DNA of 64,000 nucleotides from Terebella lapidaria (taxonomy: Eukaryota > Annelida > Polychaeta > Terebellida > Terebellidae). This document shows, in pieces, positions 23,441-35,400 of the stretch (its first letter is position 1; every line of letters starts with the position of its first letter). The stretch spans positions 39,802,165 through 39,866,164 of the forward strand of contig OX424564.1 of NCBI GenBank assembly GCA_949152475.1, in the 5' to 3' direction. The notes below the pieces were generated by a model, which worked only from the letters and a program-made list of their open reading frames with translations, ran no database searches and was not told the DNA's origin. A program made the position numbers and the translations under genes.

Positions 23441-24228
23441 CCTATGGTTCGGGTGTCGGTTGTTGATTCCTCCTCACAGGAATCCTCACTGGTCAGTGTT
23501 TCACGGATCTCGTCGCCTGTCACGACGGCGTCTACGACATCAGCGACTTCCACCAGATGAGGGACCCACCACACCTTCCTAACAAGAAGGTCACTCAAGT
23601 GATGCAACCATCTTTGACGAGCGGCTGGTTCCTCGGGCAGAGTCGCTGGAATGTCCTCAATTCCAGACATGCCCAGCATGTCCATGGCCAGTAGAACTGA
23701 GTAACCATGGCCAACACAAAATGGACCAGGTCCTCCACGTGGCCGAAAGAATCCATCACTGATTTGCTGGCGTTCCGGTGGTTAAAGGCATTTTTCAACT
23801 GGAGAAACGTGCCTCTCTCTTTGACGGAGGTGGGCTTCCAGAAGGTGTTCACCAGATCCTGAATTATACATATATTAATAAGATAAACATATATATATTT
23901 ATTGATAATTGAACAATTCGGGATATGATCCTCGTCGTTTTGCACTTTTACTTTATGCTGTTCAATTGGTTCTTAATCATGATCAATTTCTGTGAGCACG
24001 TGCATTCCATATGGAATAACCTGTAGCATTATGCCTCGGTGATGGAATTCCTGAGGAACCTGTTCAGTACCCTGCAGTCTATCAAACTTGTTATCATTGC
24101 AATTTCGTGCTCGCTGGGCATCTGTCATGCGTTCCACGCTGCCCATGTCCCCATGCGTGGGAATTGCATATGGACCTTTTAAATGTAGGCAGAAAATAAT
24201 TTCAAATTAAATAAACATGGAATAAGGC

Positions 24229-24488
24229 GGGTCATATATGACCTAATTTATTTTTGTAGTCAGGATAATAGAAATATTTTCGTTGGTCCTCAGAAGAATA
24301 TACTAAATAATGTAAGTGACGGGAGAAACTATTTCCCTCGCCAGTATCCCCACTCGAGTGAAACGTTTTGCCCGTAAGTTAAATATTGCGAGTTTTCCTC
24401 GCGGGGGAAACGTTGTTTAAATTATTCTTATGCCGACCACCAAAACTATTTGTATTATAATAAATAAAAATATGTCGAATATGATACA
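24229..24488. mobile_element. MITE in transposase intron 6
   Basis: Imperfect terminal repeats of about 55 bp (left TCATATATGACCTAATTTA, right mirrored ATGTCGAATATGA) flank an interior of GGGGAAA/TTTCCC words such as CTCGCGGGGGAAACG. It shares its left end with the repeat at 27120-27690. Confidence 0.6.
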
Positions 24489-25737
24489 CTGTAATTCAAA
24501 ATTACATAATTATTGCTTATGCAGAACATTAAATTTTATGGTTGAAAATATGTCTTGATTTAGTTGTTGAAGTAGTTTTACAGCCTGAGCTCTCAGTATT
24601 ATTACCGGCAGGAGTTCTAGGCACGTATTGATGGAGCTTCTCCAAGATGTTTATTGTGCCTGCCGTGGTACTGGGGTTCTCTGGAATTATTCCTATGTTT
24701 ACCTTCATAGGAATAAAAAACAAAATTGGTATATTACAGGACATCATGTGAGCATATTTCTACCGAAATAGTGTCATGGATTTGTAGGCTTTAAATTAAT
24801 AAAAAGGTGTTTTGGTGAAACATTACCCCATTTAATTAGGGATACTAACTGGTACTGTTTAGGAAGATAATACATGTAAGATCACGTCTTAGAGTTCCAA
24901 TAATGGCTACTAACAATTTCACTTTTTTCGGAAGACTGCTCGGTGTAGGGGTGCTCGATATGTCGAGTGACTTTGATATTGGACAGGGCGGGCAGATGCT
25001 CTACGAGGATACGCTGGACAATAGTGACCATGCGGTGGTGAATGGCCTCGTAATCATTATGTGTGGGGAGGAATGTCGTCAGTGGCATGTCCTGAGCTCG
25101 GAGCGTTCGTTCGATGTCTGGCCCGTCGTAGTGCACCCGGTTTCGAACAGCGAAGGCATTAGCCCACACCATCATTTTGTTATGGTGTTTATCGTCCTGG
25201 TGCCTCGCTCGCTGTTCCAGCTGGGTGTTGTCCCACACGAAGGCATAACTTGGTACTGGCATCATACAAACACAATCATTAATTAATTGTGACTTCATGC
25301 ATATATGTTTGGATGTAAAATTGTTATGTACTTGACAATTAGCCTACAGGGCCATTCAAAATTAATAGTTCCTCCCAGAGTCTCCCACAAATCTCAACAC
25401 TATTTATTTTTATTCGGCAAGATAGTTGTATATATACCAGGCACGCAGTTCTTTGATGCAGGATTTGGAGGGGGGGTTGGATAGCACACTTCGTCTGAAG
25501 AATTCTCATCAGAACCACTGATGTCAGTGGACATGGCATAATCTTCATCGCTGTCGTCGTCATCGGGGAAAAACATGCCGGCAATCGTGGCATCATCGTG
25601 TGACTTGTTTGTTTGCGTGGGTTCATTGAAGTTTCGCTGAATAAATATATTTTATTTTTCGATTTTATTTTCATATGGCACAAACTGGGGAAGCTTACAC
25701 GTGACATCCAAGTGTATTTTTATTTAGGATATATCTT

Positions 25738-26010
25738 TTTAGGTTACCGGACCTATGGACAGCTAACCTATTGGCATGGCGTTGCGTCCGTCGTCCGTCG
25801 TCGTCGTCCGTCGTCCACATTTTTATTTTGTTTGTTTACGGGCGAATTTTTATGAAATTTTGCACAAAAGTGCCTAAAAATATTTTGAGAGGGAGGTATT
25901 TTTTAAATTTTTTGATTTTCGCGTTTTTCTCAAAATGGCGGCCATTTTTGACGAAAAACAGTCAACTTTGGACTTCGGCGGTCGTTTTCTCAAAATCTGT
26001 TCAGTAACTA
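25738..26010 (+). repeat. Dispersed repeat starting TTAGGTTACCG
   Basis: TTAGGTTACCGGACCTATGG ... TTGGCATGGCGT, a CGTC-rich run, then GTTTACGGGCGAATTTT and AAAATGGCGGCC. A relative lies at 42357-42510 with the same order of words, so it is a dispersed family. It lies in intron 3 of the transposase. Confidence 0.5.
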
Positions 26011-26310
26011 TTTTTTTCTTATTGATACATAACACTCATCATATGCACCCCTATGACATGTATTAGTTTCGTTGCTTGAAACCTATCCCGGAAATATTAT
26101 TTTGGGTATGAATATGCAATGCAACAGATCGCACGAAAGGCCCAAATCATAGCCCTTAATGTAGAAACATCTTTGGAATTAATTACGGACATATTTGGAG
26201 GACCTTCAATTTTGTCTCACATGACTTTCAATTTGGATTTTAGGCTGACGTCCTAATTTAAAAGTGCATAAAGAAATTTGATTTGAATCGCGAAATAGGA
26301 AATTACGGAG

Positions 26311-26400
26311 ATTCATACATGACATCATTTAGATTTTTATTTAGGATAATACCAATATTTTCGATGGCCCCTAGAAAAATGTACTTATGTCATGTATGAG
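26311..26400. mobile_element. 90-bp palindromic MITE
   Basis: TTCATACATGACAT at the left end is mirrored as ATGTCATGTATGAG at the right end. The interior resembles the ends of the neighbouring MITE family (TTTTTATTTAGGATAATA, ATATTTTCG). It is in intron 3. Confidence 0.6.
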
Positions 26401-26999
26401 CCACGGTAGGAAGTCATATATTGCAGATGTTTTCTTAGTCTTGAAGTTGACCGTTTTCACGTGATGTTGAGTGATTAATCGGAAGTAATATGTCACCTTT
26501 AATGTGTAACTTCCACTTTACATACAAAACGTGGCTTCAGAAGTTACAGAAGAAATTTAATTTCGAGCATTCAGGTATCATACACGTACATGTATATTTT
26601 TTTTTACTTTGTCACATTCAACTTGGACTGCAACTGGTCATAATACACCTTCACTGATTATTGCAAGGTCATATATCACATGTGATATAAACTTTTTATC
26701 ATTTTCAGTCCAGGTAGGGAAGGACTCAGGAAAGTACACGCTTTGCGGTCTCAGAGGACCGTCTGCATGGGTGTATCCCCTGATTCCCCAAAAAGGAAAC
26801 ATGATTCACTTTGACTCGAACTGATAGATAGGCACTATCAGTATCACAATTATAAAATGTATAGATTTCAACCAATTGCCTTGCTTAGAGTAATACATGC
26901 TTCTGACCTAAAATATTGGTTTTCACAGGGAATTATAAACTTGAGGAGTAGAATGAATTTCAACTTATTTAATTATAGTAAGATTTGTGATATGTAAAT

Positions 27000-27046
27000 A
27001 AATAAATAAACAAACAAACAAACAAACAAATAAATAAATAAATAAT
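27000..27046. repeat. Microsatellite (AAAT/AAAC)n
   Basis: A run of AAATA units interrupted by AAACA units. Confidence 0.95.
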
Positions 27047-27119
27047 CAATGTTCCTGATCTAAGAAACTATTTTTTATTGGTTCCAATCAATTTTGCATT
27101 GGCTCTCTGATCTTCAATA

Positions 27120-27690
27120 TTGTAATCGGCGGGGAAAACATTTTGCCCACGCCAGGAAAATATTTCCCCTGTTGGGAGAACTATTTTCGCTCGCATGGAA
27201 AATAGTTTACCCCACCAATCACATTAATTTATATATGTACATTTTTTCGAAGTGAACCAATAGAACTTATAACTTGGTTGACCTCGGAAGGATATTTAAA
27301 TTCATGTAATTAACGGGGTCAACTCCCCGTTAATGTGTTTCCCTCGTGGGGAAATTGTTTTCCTCGCGGAAATAACGTTTCCTCCGCAGGGTAATAATTT
27401 CCCTCACGGGGAAAACGTTTTTCCCGCGAGATAAATAGTTCTCATGACGGGGAAAATGTTTTCGTCGCAGGGGAAACATTTACCCCGCGGGCAAAATTGT
27501 TTCACTCACAGGGGAAAACTTTCCCCTCGTGAGGGAAACATTTTACTCACTGGGGGAATAGTTTTCCCCGTCCATTTCTTTATTTACTATATTCTTCTGG
27601 GGACTAAGAAAAATATTTTTATTATTGTAAATCAAAATCTAAATTATGTCATATACGATTCAGATTTTCAATCTGCACATTGTCAATAGA
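27120..27690. mobile_element. MITE with internal degenerate GGGGAAA repeats
   Basis: About twenty diverged copies of a 22-24-bp unit (CCCCGCGGGGAAAACGTTTT-like) alternate orientation and include a perfect hairpin TTAACGGGG/CCCCGTTAA near 27310-27335. The right end (TTCTTCTGGGGACTAAG ... TATGTCATATACG) is the inverted form of the left end of the 24229 copy. Confidence 0.6.
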
Positions 27691-30600
27691 AAAAGTTGAA
27701 CTGCGGCAGCGGCGGCGCGACACACCCAAATCCACAGTATCCGCCGATCTTTTTTTTTTTGGAATACAGTAATACGTGAACAATGACACAGTGACACATT
27801 TATTGAGGACATTGAACATTTATTGTTTTTACAAGACATACACACAAGTGCAAGTTAACATAGTTAAGTACGCACACATGGTGAAACATAGAAACATACA
27901 CATATGTGAGGCACATATCCCAGAAATTACGTTTTATGACTACGGTGTAGGTGCTAAGAACTTAAGAAGTCACCAGATTAATCACGTAAAGTCGTTAATT
28001 GGGGACCTGGCGTCTATTAGGTTCTGTATTCCTCACATCCCGGCGCCTGTCGGTAGGCCGGCGTCTATTAGAAGTATGAAGCTACGCTGAACTAAGGTAG
28101 CAGGAAAAAACATGTTCCCGGGATAGCCATAGTGTATTCCGGTATAAGCCCAAATTTCCGGGATAAGCGTTTCACTGGGATAGGGGTACCGAAGTTTCTG
28201 GGATAAGCGTGATTTGCGGGATAAGCGCCTAACACACGTACACCCAGGTGTATCTATAGCATCCAGCCTCCGGCCCTCAGACGGTGTTCACAGGGGACTA
28301 TAAAGCTTATATCATCCACCATCCACCCCCCCCCCCTCCTCCCTCCCAACTTCGGATATTTTTTATGACCCAACAAGAAATTTTTTTGCTGAAATCCCTT
28401 CAAACAAATTGGAAATTTATATGAAATTTTAGTTGACAGGTTCTACATGTGCAAAATCATATTCAATTCATATAATATTTGATAACAACATTGTCTTTGA
28501 GATGACAAAAAGTCTTCAGCTTCTGGGACCCGCTCAAGGCCCCGATCCCCCAGAGTTGTGGTTCCTTTTCCTTAGCCCGAACGTCTCCCTTTATGTTACC
28601 CATATATTAATCTGCCCGAGTCCCCATTCAAACATTAGTGCATAGACCCCCCCCCCCCCCTCCCGACCCCCTCTACCTCCACCATCATCCACACACACTT
28701 AAACTTATTTGGTGACTTTCCGTACCCTTGACCGGGTATCGAATTTTTAGGTGTTAATTGAACGATATTGTAATGTCATGTGCAGTTTGCATGTGCAGTT
28801 CTCCACACGTGCAATCGTGCAATGGTGTTGATATTGACCTCCACGTCGGTTTTCCATTCCTTCAGTTCGTCATCAAGTTCCGTCGTGATGGTGTCGATGT
28901 TTCGACGGGTCGTCGCCTGGCTTTGCGTGACCCCAAGAGCGTTCAGCACTCGGAACAACTGCAACGATGGCATTGTTATGCAGTACATGAAGGCCTATGT
29001 TTATGAATGAACATTTCACATATTTGCAGTATAGTAATCAACCTTGGCACCAATCTGCACGTCACTTTAATAATGTAGCTCCAATAAAAAAGATTCCTGT
29101 AATGTTTCGTAATATGAATGTACCTTTGAACTGCATCCGCCTCTCCACAACTGTATCCCCATGATGGCTTGCAGAAAGCGGAACTTCTGTCGTCGACGCG
29201 TGAATAACACCACTGCCAGAAGGAATCCCAGTTTGGGAATAATGCCTCTGTTGACAGTACAGAAAAGTACATAATATAATCACCATATAACAATAGTATC
29301 AAGAACATTGCTACAAGTCATACAAGTTCCTCCAAAGTACGTACAGCATACCACTGTTTATGAAGTAGTTTCAAAGCAATAAACATCAAGTAGTCAAGTG
29401 GAAAATTTGTTATTTTTTGTGCATGAATGAAGATTGAATAATGTGAACTAGTGTGTTTTTTTTTAGCATGTTGATATCTACATTCGTGCTTAAGTTATCA
29501 TGATTTTTTTTCCGAATTATTTCCCACCAAATTAAACACCTAAATGTGTATTATAGTGAGTATTCATGACGTCACAAAAATATAAATATTTTATTTAGTA
29601 ATATTTGGACGCAAAATCTGGGTTCGTTACATATATTATCAAAAATGTATTGTTCATATGGCGTCGCAATGAGAAATATACCATAAATATGTAGGGTCCA
29701 ACATCGCCATAGCAACCATCCCTTAAAAAACTGCCCATAGCAACGACGTTGCTAGGGACCTTTACTCGCAACTAAAACGAGTTATCATGATGATCAGGCA
29801 TTTATTTCACTTTTTACATGAAACAGATACCCGTTATAATGTTATTGGATCAAATATTATCATATTCCTGAAGTTTGTGCCCATAGCAACCACTGTTGCT
29901 AAGGGCAATATTTCGGCCCTTGTCCCCTTGGTGACGTAATCAGGTCATTAAAATGTGATTGGGTTCAATGACAAATGTGGCAAAATAGTTATTAAGACTC
30001 ATAATGTAAACAAAAGGTGAAATATGACGAGTTATAGGCCTATGTTACTAACTCTCTTACAGTACTGATGTGGCGTCATGAATATCTAATACTTAATAAT
30101 AAGGTGTCCATTTTGGCGGGAAAGTTCTACACAATGTCACCATAACTTTGGACCAAATTGAGATATCGGCATTCTGTAAAAACTACCTTAATCCATGCGT
30201 TGCACTTTTTCACATGTGAAAATGAAGAAACTTCTCATTATCACTGCACCCCTTGGTATATTTTTACGAACCATTCCTGTTTTTATATTGTTTTCTTCGT
30301 TCACTAACAAAAAGGTAAACGTCAGCATACACGTTAAAGACGACGGATAGTACACGGTAAATTTACATTTTTGTCCATAAATATGCTTCGTATGATAATC
30401 GTATGATATGCTAGGAAATGAATCAATTTACAAATTCAATCAATTTCATAAGCGTCTTGTGCGATTCAAATGCTGTTCATGAGGTAAACAGAATCGTGAT
30501 GCCACGAGATAGCTGAACGTTTTGTGCGGATCCTGTGACCGCGGCGGTCAGATGCAATAATTTCCATACCGATGACGTGGCGCACATTCATGTTTGCAGC

Positions 30601-31295
30601 CATCCATTCTTACGCAGAAGGACATGAAAATTTTTCATCATGTTCAGGATATTATGTGAATGACATTGTTACAATGAAGTATTATGATTAACCGGAGAAA
30701 TCTTAACAATTCATGCCCTAACATTGTTTTCAATCGGTTAATATTTCAAGAGGGTTGATGCATTATCAACCACAGGTAAATATGTGTTCTTCAAATTGCT
30801 CTCACAACTTGTCAGATTATTATGTGAAATGTGTACATTTGAATCGTTGATTAAAAATTGGGGGTCGCATTTGTTGGATTTGTTTTAAAAGAGTTCCGAA
30901 CGAAATCCCCAATATTATGTGAATTTCAAAATGAATTAACAGCCATATAGAAAATCCATACGGTAGAAATTTCCTAAATTTAGTGTACATGTGGAGTGCA
31001 TTGTATGCATGAAATTAATTAAATAAAAGGTAAGGGTAGGTGCGGAAGGATTTTCGCAATCTGCATTTCAATGCTGCATATCAGACTAGAAATCTTGGTC
31101 GCGTTTGCCCTAAAAAACGTCAGAGGTTTAGTTTGGACACTGTATTGTAAATGGGCCTTATTTTCAATATGCCTATAACCCGAGATGCAGAAATTTTTTT
31201 AATGCTACCATGGCTGAGGTATACCTTTGGGCGTGTTCACGAGGGTGGATGTCAAGCTGCAAAGTGGTGCAGTTTCTAGAAAAACGATATTGAAC

Positions 31296-31862
31296 ACGAG
31301 TACTCTCGGATACGGAGCCTCTGAGAGGACATGGAAGAAATATTTTTAGCACATTGTTATTGCGTTCCCTCGCAATATTATCGCGTTCCCTCGCAATAAT
31401 ATTGCGTTCCCTCGCAATATTATCGCGTTCCCTCGCATTCCGGATCGCCTTCCCTCGCGATCTTATTGCGTTCCCTCGCAATCCGGATCGCGTTCCCTCG
31501 CAATCCAGATCGCGTTTCCTCGCGATATTATCGCGTTCCCTCGCGATATTATCGCGTTCCCTCGCGATCTTATCGCGTTCCCTCGCATTCTGGATCGCGT
31601 TCCCTCGCATTGTGCTGACGCCAATGACTTCTGAGAAGGTTATTCCACAAGATCGCGAGGGAACGCGATCCGGATTGCGAGGGAACGCAATAACATCGCG
31701 AGGGAACGCGATCCGGATTGCGAGGGAACGCAATAAGATCGCGAGGGAACGCGATCCGGATTGCGAGGGAACGCAATATTATTGCGAGGGAACGCAATAA
31801 CTGTATGTCAAAAAATATTTCTTCCATGTCCTTTCAGCGATTCCGTACTCGGACGTATTTCG
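31296..31862. mobile_element. Foldback element with arms of GCGTTCCCTCGCAAT repeats
   Basis: The left arm (31350-31610) is a tandem run of about 15 copies of a 16-20-bp unit GCGTTCCCTCGC + AATATT/GATC/ATTCCGG. The right arm (31650-31800) is the inverted run. Outside the arms, GGACATGGAAGAAATATTTT and CGGATACGGA-type words are mirrored at the right. The spacer is about 45 bp. It lies in transposase intron 1. Long frames here are passive. Confidence 0.9.
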
Positions 31863-33426
31863 GGCAATTTTTAAACAACAAAATATTACAGGTAGGTTTG
31901 GTTTATTTCCCTGAATGCATACCCATGCATGGTATATATTGATGTTTTATATATCATTGGAAAGGTTATAAAATTCCCTATCTCATGGTGAAGAACATAT
32001 ATATTTCCTGTCATTATTAAGAAGCAGTGAGACTTTTTACCACGTGCACACATATGAACTCACGACTCATCTCAAAGTCATAGTAGGAACAGTCCAAAAT
32101 ATATTTTTATTCCTTTTCATATAGAAGATATTAGGCACAATTGGGGATAAAATAGATTTTCGCGTTAATTGGTAACTAATAACAGCGACCTATGTTCGAG
32201 TATATTGAGCCAATATTACAATCGACTTCTCCAGCCGTTGACAGAATAGTTTCGGCAATTTCCGTAATCGTGAAGTAAGTTGAGGCACAATTTGCCTCGA
32301 TGGCTAAATTGGCGGCCAGTTCAAAGATGAAAAAAACTTTCCAAACGCACACGATTCGACTGAAAACACGCCAAAAGCTGCAAATACTGAACATCCTGCA
32401 GTTCAAGAAACCTGCGTTGCAGGTGAATAAATATTACTGATTCTAAATATCCAGACAAACTCATACATTTGACATGCAGTTCACCTTGATGGCAACATAT
32501 ACCTTCGATTCTGCCTCAACTGACGTCACTCACCACGTGACCCAAACTAAAATCGTGATCAGAATCTCCGGCAATTTACGGAAAGGGTGTCTATTTGATT
32601 CAATATCTCCAAAACTATTGATTGTAAGTATAAATCGAATTCACTGAAAACTATTCATAATAAACTAAATGAAAAGCACTCTCATCAGCATGCTACTAGG
32701 TCTTTAATCGAAATTGCAATGGACGTTATGTTGATCAGAAACTGTAGTCCATACAATACTGCATAGGGATGTCGGTTTATTTCAAACTCTCGGCATATGC
32801 CAGTTCAAACAAATGTAACACCTGGTAACCTTCCTGTGCTAAGACCTTGGTCATATATATTTATCATGTATGTGTCGTGCGTACCTTTTTTATATGCCCC
32901 ATGTAAAGTGACACGCACGCGGCCTTATTCTGGAAGAGCACACCAAAGGGTGAGCACTTCGATTGGAATGGTGTGTTCGATAAATTGCTGCTGACTGCAT
33001 AGTGTGCGGGCTATATTTACAACTATGATATACTAACTGTTACATGCACAACATTGAATTTCGATGGTTGCAATGTTGACTAATCTGTACATCGTTCACG
33101 ATACTTCAGAAATGATCGAACGCAGCGTTTCGGAGGAAAATCATATGCATCTGTAATGTGTGGTTTTGACCTCTGTATTATGAATTAGCACAGCGTTCGA
33201 TATTGGGTTATAACCCAATTGTCCCCTGGGCTTTGTATAGACGTGTGCAACTTGCAATCTTGAGGGCATACTCACGATGAAGTAGACAATTTACACTCAT
33301 GGGACTGATGATGGGTAACATGCAAACTGCTATTAAAAGCTATCAAATTACCTATTCAACACAAACAGAAACCATTGCCATATGTAGGTTCATATAGGCG
33401 TACAGCACAGTATGTGTAACTGCACC

Positions 33427-33526
33427 GAGCGTGTGGCCGAGTGGATGAAACTCCTGGCTCTTGGAACTACATGTAAAATAGGTTGAAAGTGTTGGGGGTC
33501 TCGGGTTCGCGCCCTGGGCCGGCACA
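33427..33526 (+). repeat. Class II tRNA-like (Ser/Leu type) SINE head or pseudogene
   Basis: GTGTGGCCGAGTGGATGAAA resembles the D arm and box A of Ser/Leu tRNAs. Box B GGTTCGCGCCC sits at 33504-33514 after a long variable part. The acceptor ends do not pair, so it is a relic or SINE head. It is in transposase intron 1. Confidence 0.5.
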
Positions 33527-33639
33527 GGTATAAGGGGGGTTTTGATCATTATGGTGAACATTTCTTTAACGTTACAAATTTGTCACCAACGTGAAGCTGT
33601 CAAATACAAGCCTTTGCATTCTCACAATACACGTGAGTG

Positions 33640-34806
33640 GAATGAAAAAAATAATTTGTCAAAAACTTGTCATTCTAACAGATTTCTGGGTAGTATTCCG
33701 GATGAACACGTTTTTGACACGAGTAAAGTTGGCGTTGTAATCGTCATATTGACAACTTCTATGTCGTCATGCAGTGCAACAAACTGACACCCTTTTTATG
33801 TTGAACATCATGCATATGGAAGGACACTTGCAGTACATGCTTGACAGCACAATTATTACTTGATACGTCGTCAAGTGCATTCGACGCAGTTTTTACTTTG
33901 GGCAGAGTTGTTATGGACTTTTGCGTCCGCGCAATGCATGGCCCATCACTCGTAGAAATTCATATCATTCGATATTGCTCTATAATAGTAATTATTCCAA
34001 ATTTACATGTATGGATGACGAGGATTTGACGAGTATATGGTTGTCAAGTTTCGTCGCTGACAAGGCTAAACTGCTTTGTTTTCGAGCAGTCAAATTGACA
34101 GTCCAAAACTTGTCATTTTGACAATTTCATGACGAGGTTTATTTTTTTAGAGTGGTTGCCCATTTTGTAACAGTAAATGAAGGATTCATCACTATGTAAT
34201 ATAATAAATGACGATGTTGTGTACGTTTTCAAGACATATAGGCCTAGGAAGAAATTCATACTTCTTATATTGAGACCTGACAACTGTGGGTTGCATATAG
34301 GCCTACACTGAAAAAGTTACCTCGTCTTAAACTCGTCATTATGACAAACTTATGGGTTGTCTTCCCAATAAACACGTTTTTGACAAGGGTAAAGTCAGCG
34401 TTGTCAAAGAACTCGTGACATTGACAACTTTTATGTCGTCATGCAGTGACACATACTGACACCATTTTTATGTTCAACATCAGGCATATCAAATCAGACT
34501 TGCAGTATGGTTACAGCACAAGTACTTGATACGTCGTCAAGTCCATTTGACCCAGTTTTGACTTCGGGCAGAGTTGCTCTGGACTCCGTGCAATGCGTGT
34601 GTCATCCTCGTAGAAATTCATATGATTTGATATTGCTGTAATAGTAATTATTCCAGATTTGCATACTATCAATGACGAGGATTTGACGATTTTATAGGGT
34701 TGTCAAATTTAGTCGCCGACAAGGCTACAGTGCTCCGGTTTGACACAGTCAAATTGACAATCGAAAACTTGTCATTTTGACAATTTTATGACGAGTTCAT
34801 TTTTTC
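33640..34806. repeat. Diverged tandem duplication, offset about 664 bp, TGACAA-rich
   Basis: 33700-34145 and 34365-34806 share order and wording (ACACGTTTTTGACA, TTTTTATGTT-AACATCA-GCATAT, TTGATACGTCGTCAAGT, GGGCAGAGTTG, ATGACGAGGATTTGACGA, CTTGTCATTTTGACAATTT). It lies at the exon 1 end of intron 1. Confidence 0.85.
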
Positions 34807-35400
34807 AGTCGTTTTATATATGTTTGTACTAGTAACTTACCCATCTAAGTCATCTCCGTTAGCTTTGTTACACAGAGCTGCCTTGAAGGTGGCGAATAAC
34901 AGGGGCATATCAGTACGGATTGGACCCAGGATATTATCCCAATTGAAGTCTTCAATGGAGTTCTTGGTGAGCGGGGGGAAGGATGCATTCCTGCAGAACT
35001 GACGAATTTCTTTCCGCATCAACATGTTATGAACGTCAATGAAATCCCTCTGCGCTGTTACTGACTTAGTAGCTAAAGTAATCAGCGCCCTACGGGTATG
35101 TCCCTGCCGCAACAAAGCGGCCACTCTGGGTAAATGGGACTTCCTTCCTACTCCTTCCGTTTTTTGTCGTTTTGTATCTTTCTTCCCATTCTTCCGTGCA
35201 CGTGTTTTGACAATGGGGCTTATGGCCTTCCTCAACACAGATAAACATGCACGACAAATATATTCTCCCTCTTGAATTTGACAGTTTCTTTGTAGGAGTG
35301 CGTCCCGTATAGATATCTGTGTGTTAGGTAGTTTGGCCCTCAACGTATATCTGTCCGAGGGCTCGGTGATAACTTTGCACTTAATGCATAGCGCTTCCAT

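Larger units (their letters stand above)
21812..35400 (-). pseudogene. Academ-like (DUF6589-type) transposase gene with tandem PHD fingers, 13 exons, one frameshift
   Basis: Exons on the minus strand: 35400-34841, 29247-29124, 28958-28839, 25636-25438, 25255-24915, 24702-24606, 24175-24021, 23858-23418, 23327-23191, 23073-22941, 22836-22615, 22421-22290 and 22161-21812. All phases match except exon 8, which is 441 nt where 442 is needed, so a 1-nt loss near 23690 breaks the frame (about 1003 codons otherwise). N-terminal CxxC pairs (CIKC, CRAC) come first, then FLLAVVLFTRRRQ, LNALGVTQSQATTR, an acidic exon, YAFVWDNTQ, THGDMGSVERM, VPQEFHHRG and LKNAFNHRN. Two PHD fingers follow (about 674-723 and 730-775), then DAVREGDGPALLQQWK and VHNRTINLRGGRSNNIAMD. 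It would cut and join transposon ends in the nucleus. The donor of exon 3 (GTCAAT) is weak. Classification is from memory of the family. Confidence 0.85.

Noticed and set aside
31173-31942. Frames of 148-186 codons in both directions
   Set aside because: They arise from the GCGTTCCCTCGC repeat arms of the foldback element.
33427-33526. Functional tRNA
   Set aside because: Box B is good, but the acceptor ends do not pair and the anticodon arm is not formed.
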